NCBI GenBank assembly: GCA_016791045.1
Contig: JAEUNO010000036.1
Span: 1-64,000 of the forward strand
DNA: 64,000 nucleotides
Source: Methyloversatilis sp.
Lineage (GTDB): Bacteria; Pseudomonadota; Gammaproteobacteria; Burkholderiales; Rhodocyclaceae
Direction of reading: 5' to 3'
Numbering within the stretch: the first letter of the stretch is position 1; each line of letters opens with the position of its first letter. The notes beneath the pieces were generated by a model. The model did no database searches. It saw nothing but the letters and a program-made list of their open reading frames with translations, and was not told where the DNA came from. Below are positions 51,448-60,123 of the stretch, one piece after another. The position numbers and the translations under genes are program-made.

Positions 51448-54400
51448 GGCAGCTCCCGGAAGCGGTTGCGCATGCTGACCAGCGCCGAAATCACCGGCTT
51501 CAGTCCGCCGTCTTCACGGCTCGATGGCGCAGCATCTCCGGCATCGAGCAGTGCGACCATGAAATCGAAGTTTTCGGTGATCGATGCGCGCTCCCGAGGG
51601 CTGGCGCCGCGGCGAAATGCGTTCAGGTATTCGTTCAGCACGCGGTCGAATCTTTCATCGATGACGTCGTTGCGGACTGGCGCGCGCTTCGCCGGCTTGC
51701 GGGCCGGCGCGCGAGAACGTTTGCCGGCGGGTTTGTCGGGCGGCGCCGGCAGCGCTTCGGTGATCATCGCCAGCAGCCGGCAATTGGCGATGCCGGTCGC
51801 CAGCCACAGGCCGGGCTCGTCGCAATATTCGGCCTCGCACGCGACGCGGATGCGTTCCGCCTCGCTGAGCAACGTGTCACGTGCCCACAGCGGTGTGTAG
51901 TCCGGATCGCCCGCCGTGGCGAACAGGTCGGCCAGTGCGCTGTTGACGAACGGGTAGGCGCTGCTGTGGCCCTCCATTTCGAACGCGTCGCGATAGTAGG
52001 TGGCCATGTTGACCAGTGACTCCTGGCGCTCCTGCCCGGTGGTCACCAGCGCAAGCCGCTTGCATGCGGCACCCATCATGTTCAGGCGCTCCGGTGTGCG
52101 GGCGCGCTGGATCAGCAGATCCAGCTCCATGATGGCCGCGATGATCGAGGTGCGCAGCGCTTCGCGCAGGGCTTCGTCCGGCGCGCCGCCGGCGAGCGAG
52201 TCCAGCCAGCGTCGTCCCGCCAGGCGAACGCGGAAATTGGCGCACTGTTCGACCACCCGGATCGGGCAATCGCCCTTGCTGGCCGACAGCGCAGCGTCGA
52301 GATGTTCGATCGCCCGTGCGTAGTCACCGATCTCGCCCCACAGGAAGCCGAGCGCGGCGCGCACATCGGCGCGGGCCAGCCACCTTTCGCGGCTGGCGTC
52401 GGGCACGCGGTCGAACAGTGCGTCGACGCTGCCCTGCAGCCACCTGCCGTCGGTTGCGGACGACTGCATGCGCACCGACTCGCGCATGTTGTCGAGATGG
52501 CTGACCAGCTCGGCATGCGAGTGCAGCGGTCCGGCCGGCCGGGCGGTCGAGCGCGCGCCGTCACCCTGTGCGCGCAGCAGGCGGAAGCCCGGATCACCGT
52601 AGCACTGGTAGGCGCCGAATGTATTCGACTGCGGATGCTGCTGCACGCAGGCGCGTCGCGCCGCCCGCACGGACTCGCCGAAGGTGTCGCCGGCCAGCAT
52701 GCGCTGATAGAACGTGGCGGCAAAGGTCTTGGCCGCATCGTCATCGACCGCCCAGCCGGCGGCCACCACCGCCTTCACGCCCATGCGGATGAACTGCACC
52801 CCCAGATTGGCAGCCAGCGCGGGGAAGGCCTGCTTGTCCTGCGAGCGTGTCTTGCCGAGGTGACAGCAGTTGATGAACACCAGTTCGGGTACATAGCGCA
52901 TCTGTTCGACATCGCCCGGCGTGAGCAGCACGCCGTGGCCGATCACCATCCCCGACAGCGGCTTGTCACCCGCCGACGTCGGTGCGCCGTGGTGGCCCTC
53001 GACCCGATAGTCGTGTTCGCCGTGACCGGCCAGATGCAGGATGCGCCAGCGGCGACGGTGCAGGCTTTCGAGAATGTCGGTATGGGTCGCGTCGATGCAC
53101 GCATCGGTCTGGTAACCCAGTTCGGTCAGGCATTCGGCAACGTGCTGCGCTTCGTCGCGCGCGCCCGGCAGGTCGATGAACTTGTCCCAGCCTTCCAGAT
53201 CCGGGTGGCCGATGACCAGTGCCGACAGTTCGGTGCCGTGCACCGGCTGCGCCCGGAATTCCGGCGTCCTGAGGGCGCGCAGCAGGCCGCTGCGGGCGGC
53301 CGGCGGCAGCGGATTGGTCGCCCAGCGGTCTTCCAGCAACTCCCATGGATAGGCGGCCGATTTTTCGTCGAGCACCAGCAGCAGGTTGTGATTTTCCGGT
53401 GCCAGCTCCTTGAGCCGGTTGGGCAGCAGCATGTCGAACAGCGTGCGCGCCGCTTCGCGATTGCGACCGGGTTGCGTGCACGCGCGTTCGATGAACCTGG
53501 CGGCCAGCGACAACTGGCCCAGGCCGATGGTTTCCTCGGCACGCGCACGGTTGGTCGATGACACGAAGCGCAACCGCGTGTCTTCCGGGTCGGTGCATAT
53601 TTCCAGCCGGTGCCACCAGTCGCCGTCGCTGTCGAAGCTGACCCGGCGGCGCCCGCCGTCGCCCGCGTGCACGGTCTGCTCCGGCCAGCGCACGTCGGCG
53701 CCGAAATCGACCGATGCCAGCACGTCATCCAGCGCGTCGGCGGCATTGATGGTCACGTCCTGGAACAGTTCGATCAGTTGCAGTTTCGACAGGTAGATGC
53801 GGTCCCCCAGACCTGCGTCGATCAGCCGGCGATTGGTGTTCACGACCGCGCGCAGCAGCGCCTCGATCGAATCGCGCAAGGTCATGCCGCCGGCACCGCT
53901 GCCGATCAATACCGTGCTCAGCCCCATCGAACGCATGTCGGCGGCGCGGATCGGACGTTTTCCCTCCGGCATCTGCACCAGTTCGAAACAGTAGGTCAGC
54001 AGTGCGTCCGACACCGTGGATTCGAGCCGTCCGGGCGACAAGGTGCCCAGTTCGCCCAGGCCGACCACGATGGCTGCGACCGGACGCGCCTCGGGCGTGT
54101 CGTTGTAGAACAGGGCGCTGCTGCCGATCTGCCCTGGATACAGGCCCAGATCCATGCGTTGCGTCAGCGGCCCGACCTGCTCGCCGGGACGAGTCAGCTG
54201 CTTGTCGAGCGCGCGTTCGGCGCTGACGATGCTGTCGCCCAGATAGTGGCCCACCATCAGCGGATGCTTCACGTAGCTCAGGTCGCCATGGGTGAGCTGC
54301 ACCTCGAGTCCGGGCAGTGCAGGCGCTTCGGTGGGCTGCGGACTGCCCGGACCGAAGCCCAGACGCTCGACCTCGGCCGCCGTCGGGATGGCATCGAGCA

Positions 54401-57089
54401 CGGGGGACGATGTGCCGTGCACGCCGCCTGCGACCGCCGCACGCGCACCGCGCGCCGTGCCCACGCTGCGCGGCAGCCGCGTGGTCAAGCCCTTGAGCAG
54501 CAGATCGGTATAGCCGGCGAAGGTCTTGCGGCCGAAGTCGTAAGAACACAGCGCGTCGTGCGCGGTGTCCTCGGCGAAATACATCGGCACGCCGGGCAGT
54601 CGGCCGGACGCCCAGGTGACCGTGCCGTCGCCTTCCGGTGTGTGCGGAAAAACCAGCTTGCGACGGTTGAAGCGGAAGGCGCCGTCGTCGTCGATCAGCT
54701 CGTGGCCGCACACGGTTTCGGGCTGCACGCCGGCGACATAGATCATGTGCTGCGCATCGACCGCGCCGGCCAGCGCGTCCCAGGTGCGTCGCGCACCGCG
54801 CAGCACGCCCGCATCGGCCAGTTTCCAGCGCTCGCCCAGGCCGTCGCGCAGGCCGGCCCACAGTGCAGGATCGTCGTAACGCGGCGTCGATCCGTCGGCA
54901 GGGAAGGGCAGCAGTTCGACCAGCCCGGGGTAGCGCCGGACGATGTCGATGATGCCGTCGCGGCTGTTCAACAGATCGAGCAGCATCAGCTTGAACTGCG
55001 TCGGGTTGCGTCCGGTCAGCCAGCGCACCGCTTCGTGCGAGCCATGATTGGGCGTGCCCAGCATCAGCAGGCGGCTGTTCGGCAGCTCGCAGACGCGCCG
55101 CCACACTTCCGCGCCCTTGCGGTCGGCGATCATGGCGCGCACCACGAGACCGCCCATCGAATGCGCCACGATGTGCAGCGCCTGCTTCTGCGCCTGCAGG
55201 TCAGGCAGCCACAGCGTGAGCTGTTCGGCCAGCTGCGCCGCCGCCACCTGCACCGAATTGCGCCAGTCATAGGCGAAGAACTCGACCCGGTGGGTCTGCG
55301 CCAGATGCATCAGCAATGGCGCGTAGAAACTGTCGACCAGACCATCGACCTCGATCTGCGCCGCATCAATGCCGATCTTTTCCAGTCCGCCGAACGCCAG
55401 CGATTTGTAGTCCAGCCACACGCGATCGCCATCGGCCTTCAGCGAACTGCCCATCGTGCCGGGCAGCACGACGGCCAGCGGTTTCGGCAGCCCGCCGGCG
55501 CGGCTGCGCGCAATCGCGCTGCGCCAGGCCGGTGGCGTCGGCGGCCGCTCGCTGATCGGGCGAAAGCCCGCGTCGGAGCCGTCGGCGCGGGTCAGACCCT
55601 GCAGCAGCCAGTCGACCGAGCGGGCATTGTGGAAGTAGCTGAAGTGATCGACCGCGTCGCCCTTGTCCATCTGCTGCCGGGCACCGTGTTCCGGGCGCGT
55701 GATGCCGCCGAACATCGATCCGGTATTCACCACAAGATCGTGTTCGCCCTTGTAGAACCAGTCGGTCACGAACACCTTCAGCGCCGAAAGGATGGAGTGG
55801 CCACGTTCGATGTCGCCGGCGATCACCGTCAGATCCGACTCGGTGCGGGTCTCCGGATGGTTCAGCAGGCGCACGACGGCCGAGCCGGGCATCATCGCTT
55901 CCAGGCCGGGCAGCACGCGCGGGTCGGTGCGCTCGCGCAGCACGGCCGCCATGAAGTCGAGCGCCTCGGGTGCCAGCGGCACATGCTGCAGACCGGCGAT
56001 GCGGCTGGCGTTGAGCAGCAGCGAAAACCAGCGGTCCAGCCGGCCGGAGGCGAGCGTGGTACCCATGGCCGGGCAGGCGACGCGCACGAAGCGCGTGATC
56101 CGGAACTGCTTCGCATCGAGTACTTCGGCCAGCTTCAGCAGCGCGTCCCGATCGGCGGCGTAGTCTTCCTTCAGCCGCTTTTCGCCGGCTTCGTCCAGCG
56201 GTTCGATGTTCAGCTGCTGCGCGATCGACACGTCGCCGACGAACAGCCGCTTCAGCACCTCGGCGCGCAACGGGTCGCTGCTGCGCAGTCGTTGCCCCAG
56301 ACACAGCAACTCGCCGACCAGGCCACCGCGCGAGTGGCTGACCAGATGCAGCGTGGCGCCCTGCGGCATCGATTCGGCCAGTTCGAGCGCGTTCTGGATC
56401 GGACTGACGGTGAGTGTGCGGTGTTCGAAGGCATAAATGCCTTCGCCATAGATACCCGCCAGTCGCGCGCAGGCGGCGTTGCCGCGCGGGTTGTCGTCCG
56501 CCGCCAGCTTGCCGAAACTGCCGTCGAAGCTCGATGCCGTGCCATGCAGGAACACCAGCAGCGGCGTGTCGTCCGTCGCCTGGACCTGGTCGATCTTCGC
56601 GCCGAGCGCTGCGTTCTCGATATCGCAGCGATACAGACCCGGCTCGCGCCCGAGGATTTTCCGCTCGAAGCGCGTCGCGAGCCGGCGGGCGACGAATTCC
56701 TGCGCCTTGTCCTTCAGGTCGATGCCGAAGAATTCGATCACCCGGGTCGCCAGACCGAGCGCACTGCCCAGTCCGCGGCTGCCCGGGGTGTGTGCGTTCA
56801 GGTCGCCGATGTCCCACAACACCTCGCCATCGCTGCGCGTTTCGGCCTTCGAACCCGCCTCCTGCATCAGGTCGTCGGCGCGTATCCAGAGCTCGAAGCC
56901 GTTGTCGAGCGTGACCCGGGCAATCGCATCAGCCGGTATGACGGCCGGTTCGGCCGCTGCGGCGGCACGACTCCCGCCGGGTTGCACCGAGCCCAGCGGT
57001 GTGAACGTGACTTCCGACCCGGATGGTGTGCTGATCGGCGCACCCTTGCGCGCGCGAATGCTGAAACGCTCGTATTTCGACTGTTTCAT
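51444..57089 (-). CDS. Giant protein with two alpha/beta-hydrolase modules and a CHAT protease domain
   Basis: This 1881-residue protein starts at ATG 57089 behind a strong AGGAGGT. In order it holds a PGAP1/lipase-like hydrolase with LLVFLHGTASSF and nucleophile S253 (VSHSRGGLVGE), then a second LCAT-like hydrolase with VVLPGTMGSSL near 543 and S644 (VAHSMGGLVVR). A middle domain of unknown fold (about 900-1200) is followed by a CHAT caspase-like domain with H1356 (LHLAGHGE) and C1408/C1409 (FINCCHLGK). TPR-like helices lie near 1590 and a basic Lys/Arg-rich segment near 1790. All three catalytic sites look complete. CHAT proteases cut partner proteins in defence systems; here the hydrolases may be effectors on lipids. 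Substrates are unknown. Confidence 0.88.
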   Translation of the reverse strand: MKQSKYERFSIRARKGAPISTPSGSEVTFTPLGSVQPGGSRAAAAAEPAVIPADAIARVTLDNGFELWIRADDLMQEAGSKAETRSDGEVLWDIGDLNAHTPGSRGLGSALGLATRVIEFFGIDLKDKAQEFVARRLATRFERKILGREPGLYRCDIENAALGAKIDQVQATDDTPLLVFLHGTASSFDGSFGKLAADDNPRGNAACARLAGIYGEGIYAFEHRTLTVSPIQNALELAESMPQGATLHLVSHSRGGLVGELLCLGQRLRSSDPLRAEVLKRLFVGDVSIAQQLNIEPLDEAGEKRLKEDYAADRDALLKLAEVLDAKQFRITRFVRVACPAMGTTLASGRLDRWFSLLLNASRIAGLQHVPLAPEALDFMAAVLRERTDPRVLPGLEAMMPGSAVVRLLNHPETRTESDLTVIAGDIERGHSILSALKVFVTDWFYKGEHDLVVNTGSMFGGITRPEHGARQQMDKGDAVDHFSYFHNARSVDWLLQGLTRADGSDAGFRPISERPPTPPAWRSAIARSRAGGLPKPLAVVLPGTMGSSLKADGDRVWLDYKSLAFGGLEKIGIDAAQIEVDGLVDSFYAPLLMHLAQTHRVEFFAYDWRNSVQVAAAQLAEQLTLWLPDLQAQKQALHIVAHSMGGLVVRAMIADRKGAEVWRRVCELPNSRLLMLGTPNHGSHEAVRWLTGRNPTQFKLMLLDLLNSRDGIIDIVRRYPGLVELLPFPADGSTPRYDDPALWAGLRDGLGERWKLADAGVLRGARRTWDALAGAVDAQHMIYVAGVQPETVCGHELIDDDGAFRFNRRKLVFPHTPEGDGTVTWASGRLPGVPMYFAEDTAHDALCSYDFGRKTFAGYTDLLLKGLTTRLPRSVGTARGARAAVAGGVHGTSSPVLDAIPTAAEVERLGFGPGSPQPTEAPALPGLEVQLTHGDLSYVKHPLMVGHYLGDSIVSAERALDKQLTRPGEQVGPLTQRMDLGLYPGQIGSSALFYNDTPEARPVAAIVVGLGELGTLSPGRLESTVSDALLTYCFELVQMPEGKRPIRAADMRSMGLSTVLIGSGAGGMTLRDSIEALLRAVVNTNRRLIDAGLGDRIYLSKLQLIELFQDVTINAADALDDVLASVDFGADVRWPEQTVHAGDGGRRRVSFDSDGDWWHRLEICTDPEDTRLRFVSSTNRARAEETIGLGQLSLAARFIERACTQPGRNREAARTLFDMLLPNRLKELAPENHNLLLVLDEKSAAYPWELLEDRWATNPLPPAARSGLLRALRTPEFRAQPVHGTELSALVIGHPDLEGWDKFIDLPGARDEAQHVAECLTELGYQTDACIDATHTDILESLHRRRWRILHLAGHGEHDYRVEGHHGAPTSAGDKPLSGMVIGHGVLLTPGDVEQMRYVPELVFINCCHLGKTRSQDKQAFPALAANLGVQFIRMGVKAVVAAGWAVDDDAAKTFAATFYQRMLAGDTFGESVRAARRACVQQHPQSNTFGAYQCYGDPGFRLLRAQGDGARSTARPAGPLHSHAELVSHLDNMRESVRMQSSATDGRWLQGSVDALFDRVPDASRERWLARADVRAALGFLWGEIGDYARAIEHLDAALSASKGDCPIRVVEQCANFRVRLAGRRWLDSLAGGAPDEALREALRTSIIAAIMELDLLIQRARTPERLNMMGAACKRLALVTTGQERQESLVNMATYYRDAFEMEGHSSAYPFVNSALADLFATAGDPDYTPLWARDTLLSEAERIRVACEAEYCDEPGLWLATGIANCRLLAMITEALPAPPDKPAGKRSRAPARKPAKRAPVRNDVIDERFDRVLNEYLNAFRRGASPRERASITENFDFMVALLDAGDAAPSSREDGGLKPVISALVSMRNRFRELP

Positions 57090-57141
57090 GCCCTGACCTC
57101 CTGCTGTTGTTCTTGTGTCGCGCGCTGCCGTCGCCAGGCGC

Positions 57142-58329
57142 TCAGTTCGCGGCCGCCCCGGATGATCGGGACAGGGTGACGACCGACGTTTCACCGCTGT
57201 TGTAGCGCAGCGTGCCGGTCATCGTGCTGCTGTTGGCGACGCGCAGGCTGAGGCTGCCGGTGTTGATCATCACGTTGCCGTTGGCAAAGATGTTCAGCGC
57301 GAAATTCACGTCGCGCTCGTACGCCTCGCCCGCACCTTCGAAATGGATGTCGTTCACGCCCTGGCCGTAGGTCTGGATCAGCACGGCGTTGTACACCTGC
57401 CACACCGGGTGCTGCGTGACGTTGATGCGCGGGCTGCGCAACGTCAGGTCGTTGCCCTGTCGGGTCAGCGTCAGCGGAATGCGCTCGCCCTGTGCATCGA
57501 CCATGGTCCAGTTGCCGGTCAGGTCGCGCTCGGGTTCCGGTGCGGGTGCGGCGGGGACTGGGGTAGGGGTGGGCAGGCTGGCGACCGCAACCGGCGCGAC
57601 GGGTGCCGGAGCCGGGTCATCGGCGACGAACGGCGCCGGCGCCGGGGCGGGTTCGGGCGTGGTCTCCTGCTCGCCGACGAATACCGCGACGATGAGGATG
57701 AAGGTGAAGAAAATCCCGACTCCCCAGACCACCTTGCGCGCGGCACCGATGACGCGGCCGACCGGCTTCTTCAAGCTGTCCGGGAGCGGCAGATCGTCGT
57801 CGCCGGTGGTACTCCGGTGCGAGGTGGACTGGGTCGTGCTGTCCGTCGCCGCACTGCGCATCGGCATGCCGGGCAGCTTCTCAAGCACGCCGCACAACTC
57901 GCCGAAGTCATACTGCCAGCGTTTGTCGGTCATTTCGTGCGCATTGCGCCGGCCGAGCGCCGACAGCTCTTCCGGCAGTTCGGCTGCGTCGGGCATGACG
58001 GCACCGCCAACCAGCACGGGAATGACGCGCACGCCGCGCCGGGTCAGTGCGCGGGCAATCTCCATGCGTACCGGGTCATTCGGATTGTCGAGCCGGCGCT
58101 TGCCCTGGGCGTCGGTCATCGACAGCCAGTGCGGACCGACCAGCACGAGCACGACATTGCACCGGTCGAGCTCGCGCTCGATGGCGTCGACGAAGTCCTC
58201 ACCGGCCGCGATGCTTTCGAGGTCGCGGAAAACCTCCATGCCCGGGAACGCCTGCAGCAGATCCTCATGCAGCGTCTGTGCGTAGCCGCTGCTGTCCTTG
58301 CGTCGATACGAGATGAAAAGGCGTGCCAT
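57142..58329 (-). CDS. Membrane-anchored TIR-domain protein
   Basis: This 395-residue protein has an N-terminal bacterial TIR domain (ARLFISYRRKDSSGYA at 2-17, AGEDFVDAIEREL at 42-54, VLVGPHWL at 62-69). E90 in DPVRMEIARAL is the best candidate for the NADase glutamate. A TM helix at about 200-218 leads to a Pro/Ala-rich linker and a C-terminal beta-rich domain (DLTGNWTMVDAQG) outside the membrane. TIR domains sense signals and cleave NAD+ or recruit partners. GAGG lies upstream of the ATG. It is the first large gene of the operon, 52 bases before the CHAT gene. Confidence 0.87.
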   Translation of the reverse strand: MARLFISYRRKDSSGYAQTLHEDLLQAFPGMEVFRDLESIAAGEDFVDAIERELDRCNVVLVLVGPHWLSMTDAQGKRRLDNPNDPVRMEIARALTRRGVRVIPVLVGGAVMPDAAELPEELSALGRRNAHEMTDKRWQYDFGELCGVLEKLPGMPMRSAATDSTTQSTSHRSTTGDDDLPLPDSLKKPVGRVIGAARKVVWGVGIFFTFILIVAVFVGEQETTPEPAPAPAPFVADDPAPAPVAPVAVASLPTPTPVPAAPAPEPERDLTGNWTMVDAQGERIPLTLTRQGNDLTLRSPRINVTQHPVWQVYNAVLIQTYGQGVNDIHFEGAGEAYERDVNFALNIFANGNVMINTGSLSLRVANSSTMTGTLRYNSGETSVVTLSRSSGAAAN

Positions 58330-58340
58330 GCGTTATGGCC

Positions 58341-58469
58341 TCAGTGCGCGATGCAGGGGATGAAGGCCATGCGGCACACCCTCACGGTGTCAGCATCCGC
58401 GCAACTGCCTGGCGCCGTGCCATTGACGGAACGGTACTTGATGCCGATGCGCGAGGCGACGCTGCTCAT
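58341..58469 (-). CDS. Possible 42-residue leader ORF ahead of the TIR gene
   Basis: An ATG at 58469 with GGAG seven bases upstream opens a 43-codon frame (MSSVASRIGIKYRSVNG at the start, CRMAFIPCIAH at the end), and its stop overlaps the GAGG that serves the TIR gene. The arrangement fits a small co-translated gene or leader peptide. There is no known family and it could be chance, so confidence is low. Confidence 0.3.
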   Translation of the reverse strand: MSSVASRIGIKYRSVNGTAPGSCADADTVRVCRMAFIPCIAH

Positions 58470-58694
58470 GGTGTGCTCCACGGGACCTGCGCGGCATCAC
58501 GGACGTCCGTGCAGGGTCGGTTTTCGGGCGACGTCGGCAGTCTAGGCGCTTGCAATCGCCTTGAAAACCCGGAAACCGGATGCCCAGCGTGTCGTAGGTC
58601 ATGAGGACGATGCTTGCCGCTATCATCCGGCCTGTTTACATACATCTTCGCGCCGGATGTGGCCTGGAACGGGCTGCCCGCCGCTCCGTGCTGC
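58470..58694. other. Divergent promoter region between the TIR and deacetylase genes
   Basis: No supported gene is present. The promoters of the minus-strand TIR-CHAT cluster and of the plus-strand deacetylase gene must lie here. I found only weak -10-like hexamers and no convincing operator. Confidence 0.4.
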
Positions 58695-59621
58695 ATGGAC
58701 TGCATACTGCTGACCCACGCCGATTGTCTCGGTCACCAACCCGGCGAGCGTCACCCGGAAGCACCGGCGCGGCTGACGGCAGTGCTCGATGGCATCGCCG
58801 CAGCCGGTCTGTTGCGCACCTGGCAGCGCATCGATGCGCCCAGGGTCACCCGCGAGCAGCTCGAACGTGTGCATCACCCGGCGTATCTGGATGAGGTGGA
58901 GAGCGTCGCGCCCGCGTCCGGCCTGCACAAACTCGATCCGGATACCGTCATGTCGCCCGGTTCGCTCGCGGCCGCGTCGCGCGCAGCCGGCGCCGTGGTG
59001 CATGCGGTTGATCTCGTGATGAGTGGCCGCACGCGCAGCGTGTTCTGCGCCACGCGCCCGCCCGGACATCACGCCCGCGCCGGCGATGCGATGGGTTTCT
59101 GCCTCTACGGGAACGTGGCGGTCGGCATGGCGCATGCGCTGGCGGCACATGGGATCGAGCGCGTCGCGGTGGCCGATTTCGACGTCCATCGCGGCAACGG
59201 CACCGAAAGCATGTTCCGGCGCGAGCCGCGCGTGCTGATGGCCGACAGCTTCCAGCATCCGTATTACCCGCAGGGCAACTTTCCGGAACGGCCCGGTTAT
59301 CTGCCCATGCGTCTGGCGGCAGGTGACGGCAGCGACGCTTTTCGCCGACACTGGACACAGACCGCGCTGCCTGCGCTGCGCGCCTTCAGGCCGCAGATCG
59401 TGTTCATTTCGGCCGGTTTCGACGCCCACCGCGACGATCCGCTGGCCAACCTCCAGCTCGAAGCGGCCGATTACCGCTGGCTCACGCACGAGTTGCGCGA
59501 CATCGCCGAAGCGTCGGGCAAGGGCCGCATCATTTCGACGCTGGAAGGCGGCTACGGTCTGGGCAATATCGGCGCCGCCGTGGCGGCGCACCTGATGGCG
59601 CTTGGTGATTGCAGCCGCTGA
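58695..59621 (+). CDS. Histone-deacetylase-family amidohydrolase
   Basis: This 308-residue arginase/deacetylase-fold enzyme shows HPEAPARL, RPPGHHARAGDAMGFC with the His pair, the metal-site DFDVHRGNGTE and SAGFDAHRDDPLANL. Bacterial members deacetylate polyamines or acetoin-related substrates; which one is unknown. ATG 58695 gives the usual start MDCILLTHADCLGH; the open frame from 58614 (TTG) is less likely. Confidence 0.9.
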   Translation: MDCILLTHADCLGHQPGERHPEAPARLTAVLDGIAAAGLLRTWQRIDAPRVTREQLERVHHPAYLDEVESVAPASGLHKLDPDTVMSPGSLAAASRAAGAVVHAVDLVMSGRTRSVFCATRPPGHHARAGDAMGFCLYGNVAVGMAHALAAHGIERVAVADFDVHRGNGTESMFRREPRVLMADSFQHPYYPQGNFPERPGYLPMRLAAGDGSDAFRRHWTQTALPALRAFRPQIVFISAGFDAHRDDPLANLQLEAADYRWLTHELRDIAEASGKGRIISTLEGGYGLGNIGAAVAAHLMALGDCSR

Positions 59622-59661
59622 GCCGCTACACTGGCCGTTGCAACGGAGATGGACTGACGGC

Positions 59662-60123
59662 ATGAATATCGAATGGTGGCACTGGCTGGTCGCGGGTCTG
59701 GCGCTGATCCTGTTCGAACTGGCAGTGCCCGGCATGGTGCTGGTGTGGTTCGGCGTGGCCGCCGTGGCGATCGGCCTGCTGGTGGCCGCCGTGCCGGCGC
59801 TCTCGCTGACCGTGCTGCTCGGAGTGTGGACGGCACTGTCCTGCATGCTGGTGTTTGTCTGGTTCAGGGTGTTCCGCACCGATCAGCACAAGACGCACGC
59901 CGGCATGTCGGATGGCGAGCAGATCGGCGAGGTCGGTCTGCTGGTCGGCGAGGTGACGCCTTATGGTCGCGGCAAGGTGCGCTTCCAGAAGCCGCTGCTC
60001 GGCAGCGACGTGTGGGAGTGCATCGCCGACGACACCATCGCGGCCGGTGAACGGGTGAAGGTGCTGTCGGTGGAAGGGTCGCTGCTCAAGGTGGGGCTGA
60101 TCAACAAGGGAGTTTCTGCATGA
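59662..60123 (+). CDS. NfeD-family membrane protein
   Basis: This short NfeD protein of 153 residues has two or three TM helices (WHWLVAGLALILFELAVPG and a second hydrophobic block) and a C-terminal OB-fold (GEVTPYGRGKVRF, GERVKVLSVEGSLLKV). NfeD proteins pair with SPFH proteins, and here the stop overlaps the SPFH gene by four bases. ATG 59662 is used. They probably organise membrane microdomains. Confidence 0.9.
   Translation: MNIEWWHWLVAGLALILFELAVPGMVLVWFGVAAVAIGLLVAAVPALSLTVLLGVWTALSCMLVFVWFRVFRTDQHKTHAGMSDGEQIGEVGLLVGEVTPYGRGKVRFQKPLLGSDVWECIADDTIAAGERVKVLSVEGSLLKVGLINKGVSA

Noticed and set aside
53610-57179. 1189-residue open frame antisense to the CHAT protein gene
   Set aside because: It has the same shadow character; the minus-strand frame carries two GxSxG sites, the CHAT dyad and a strong AGGAGGT start.
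50268-58469. TIR-CHAT cluster as a prophage
   Set aside because: An M15 peptidase alone suggests phage, but there are no capsid, tail, integrase or terminase genes nearby, and the other genes are not phage-like.
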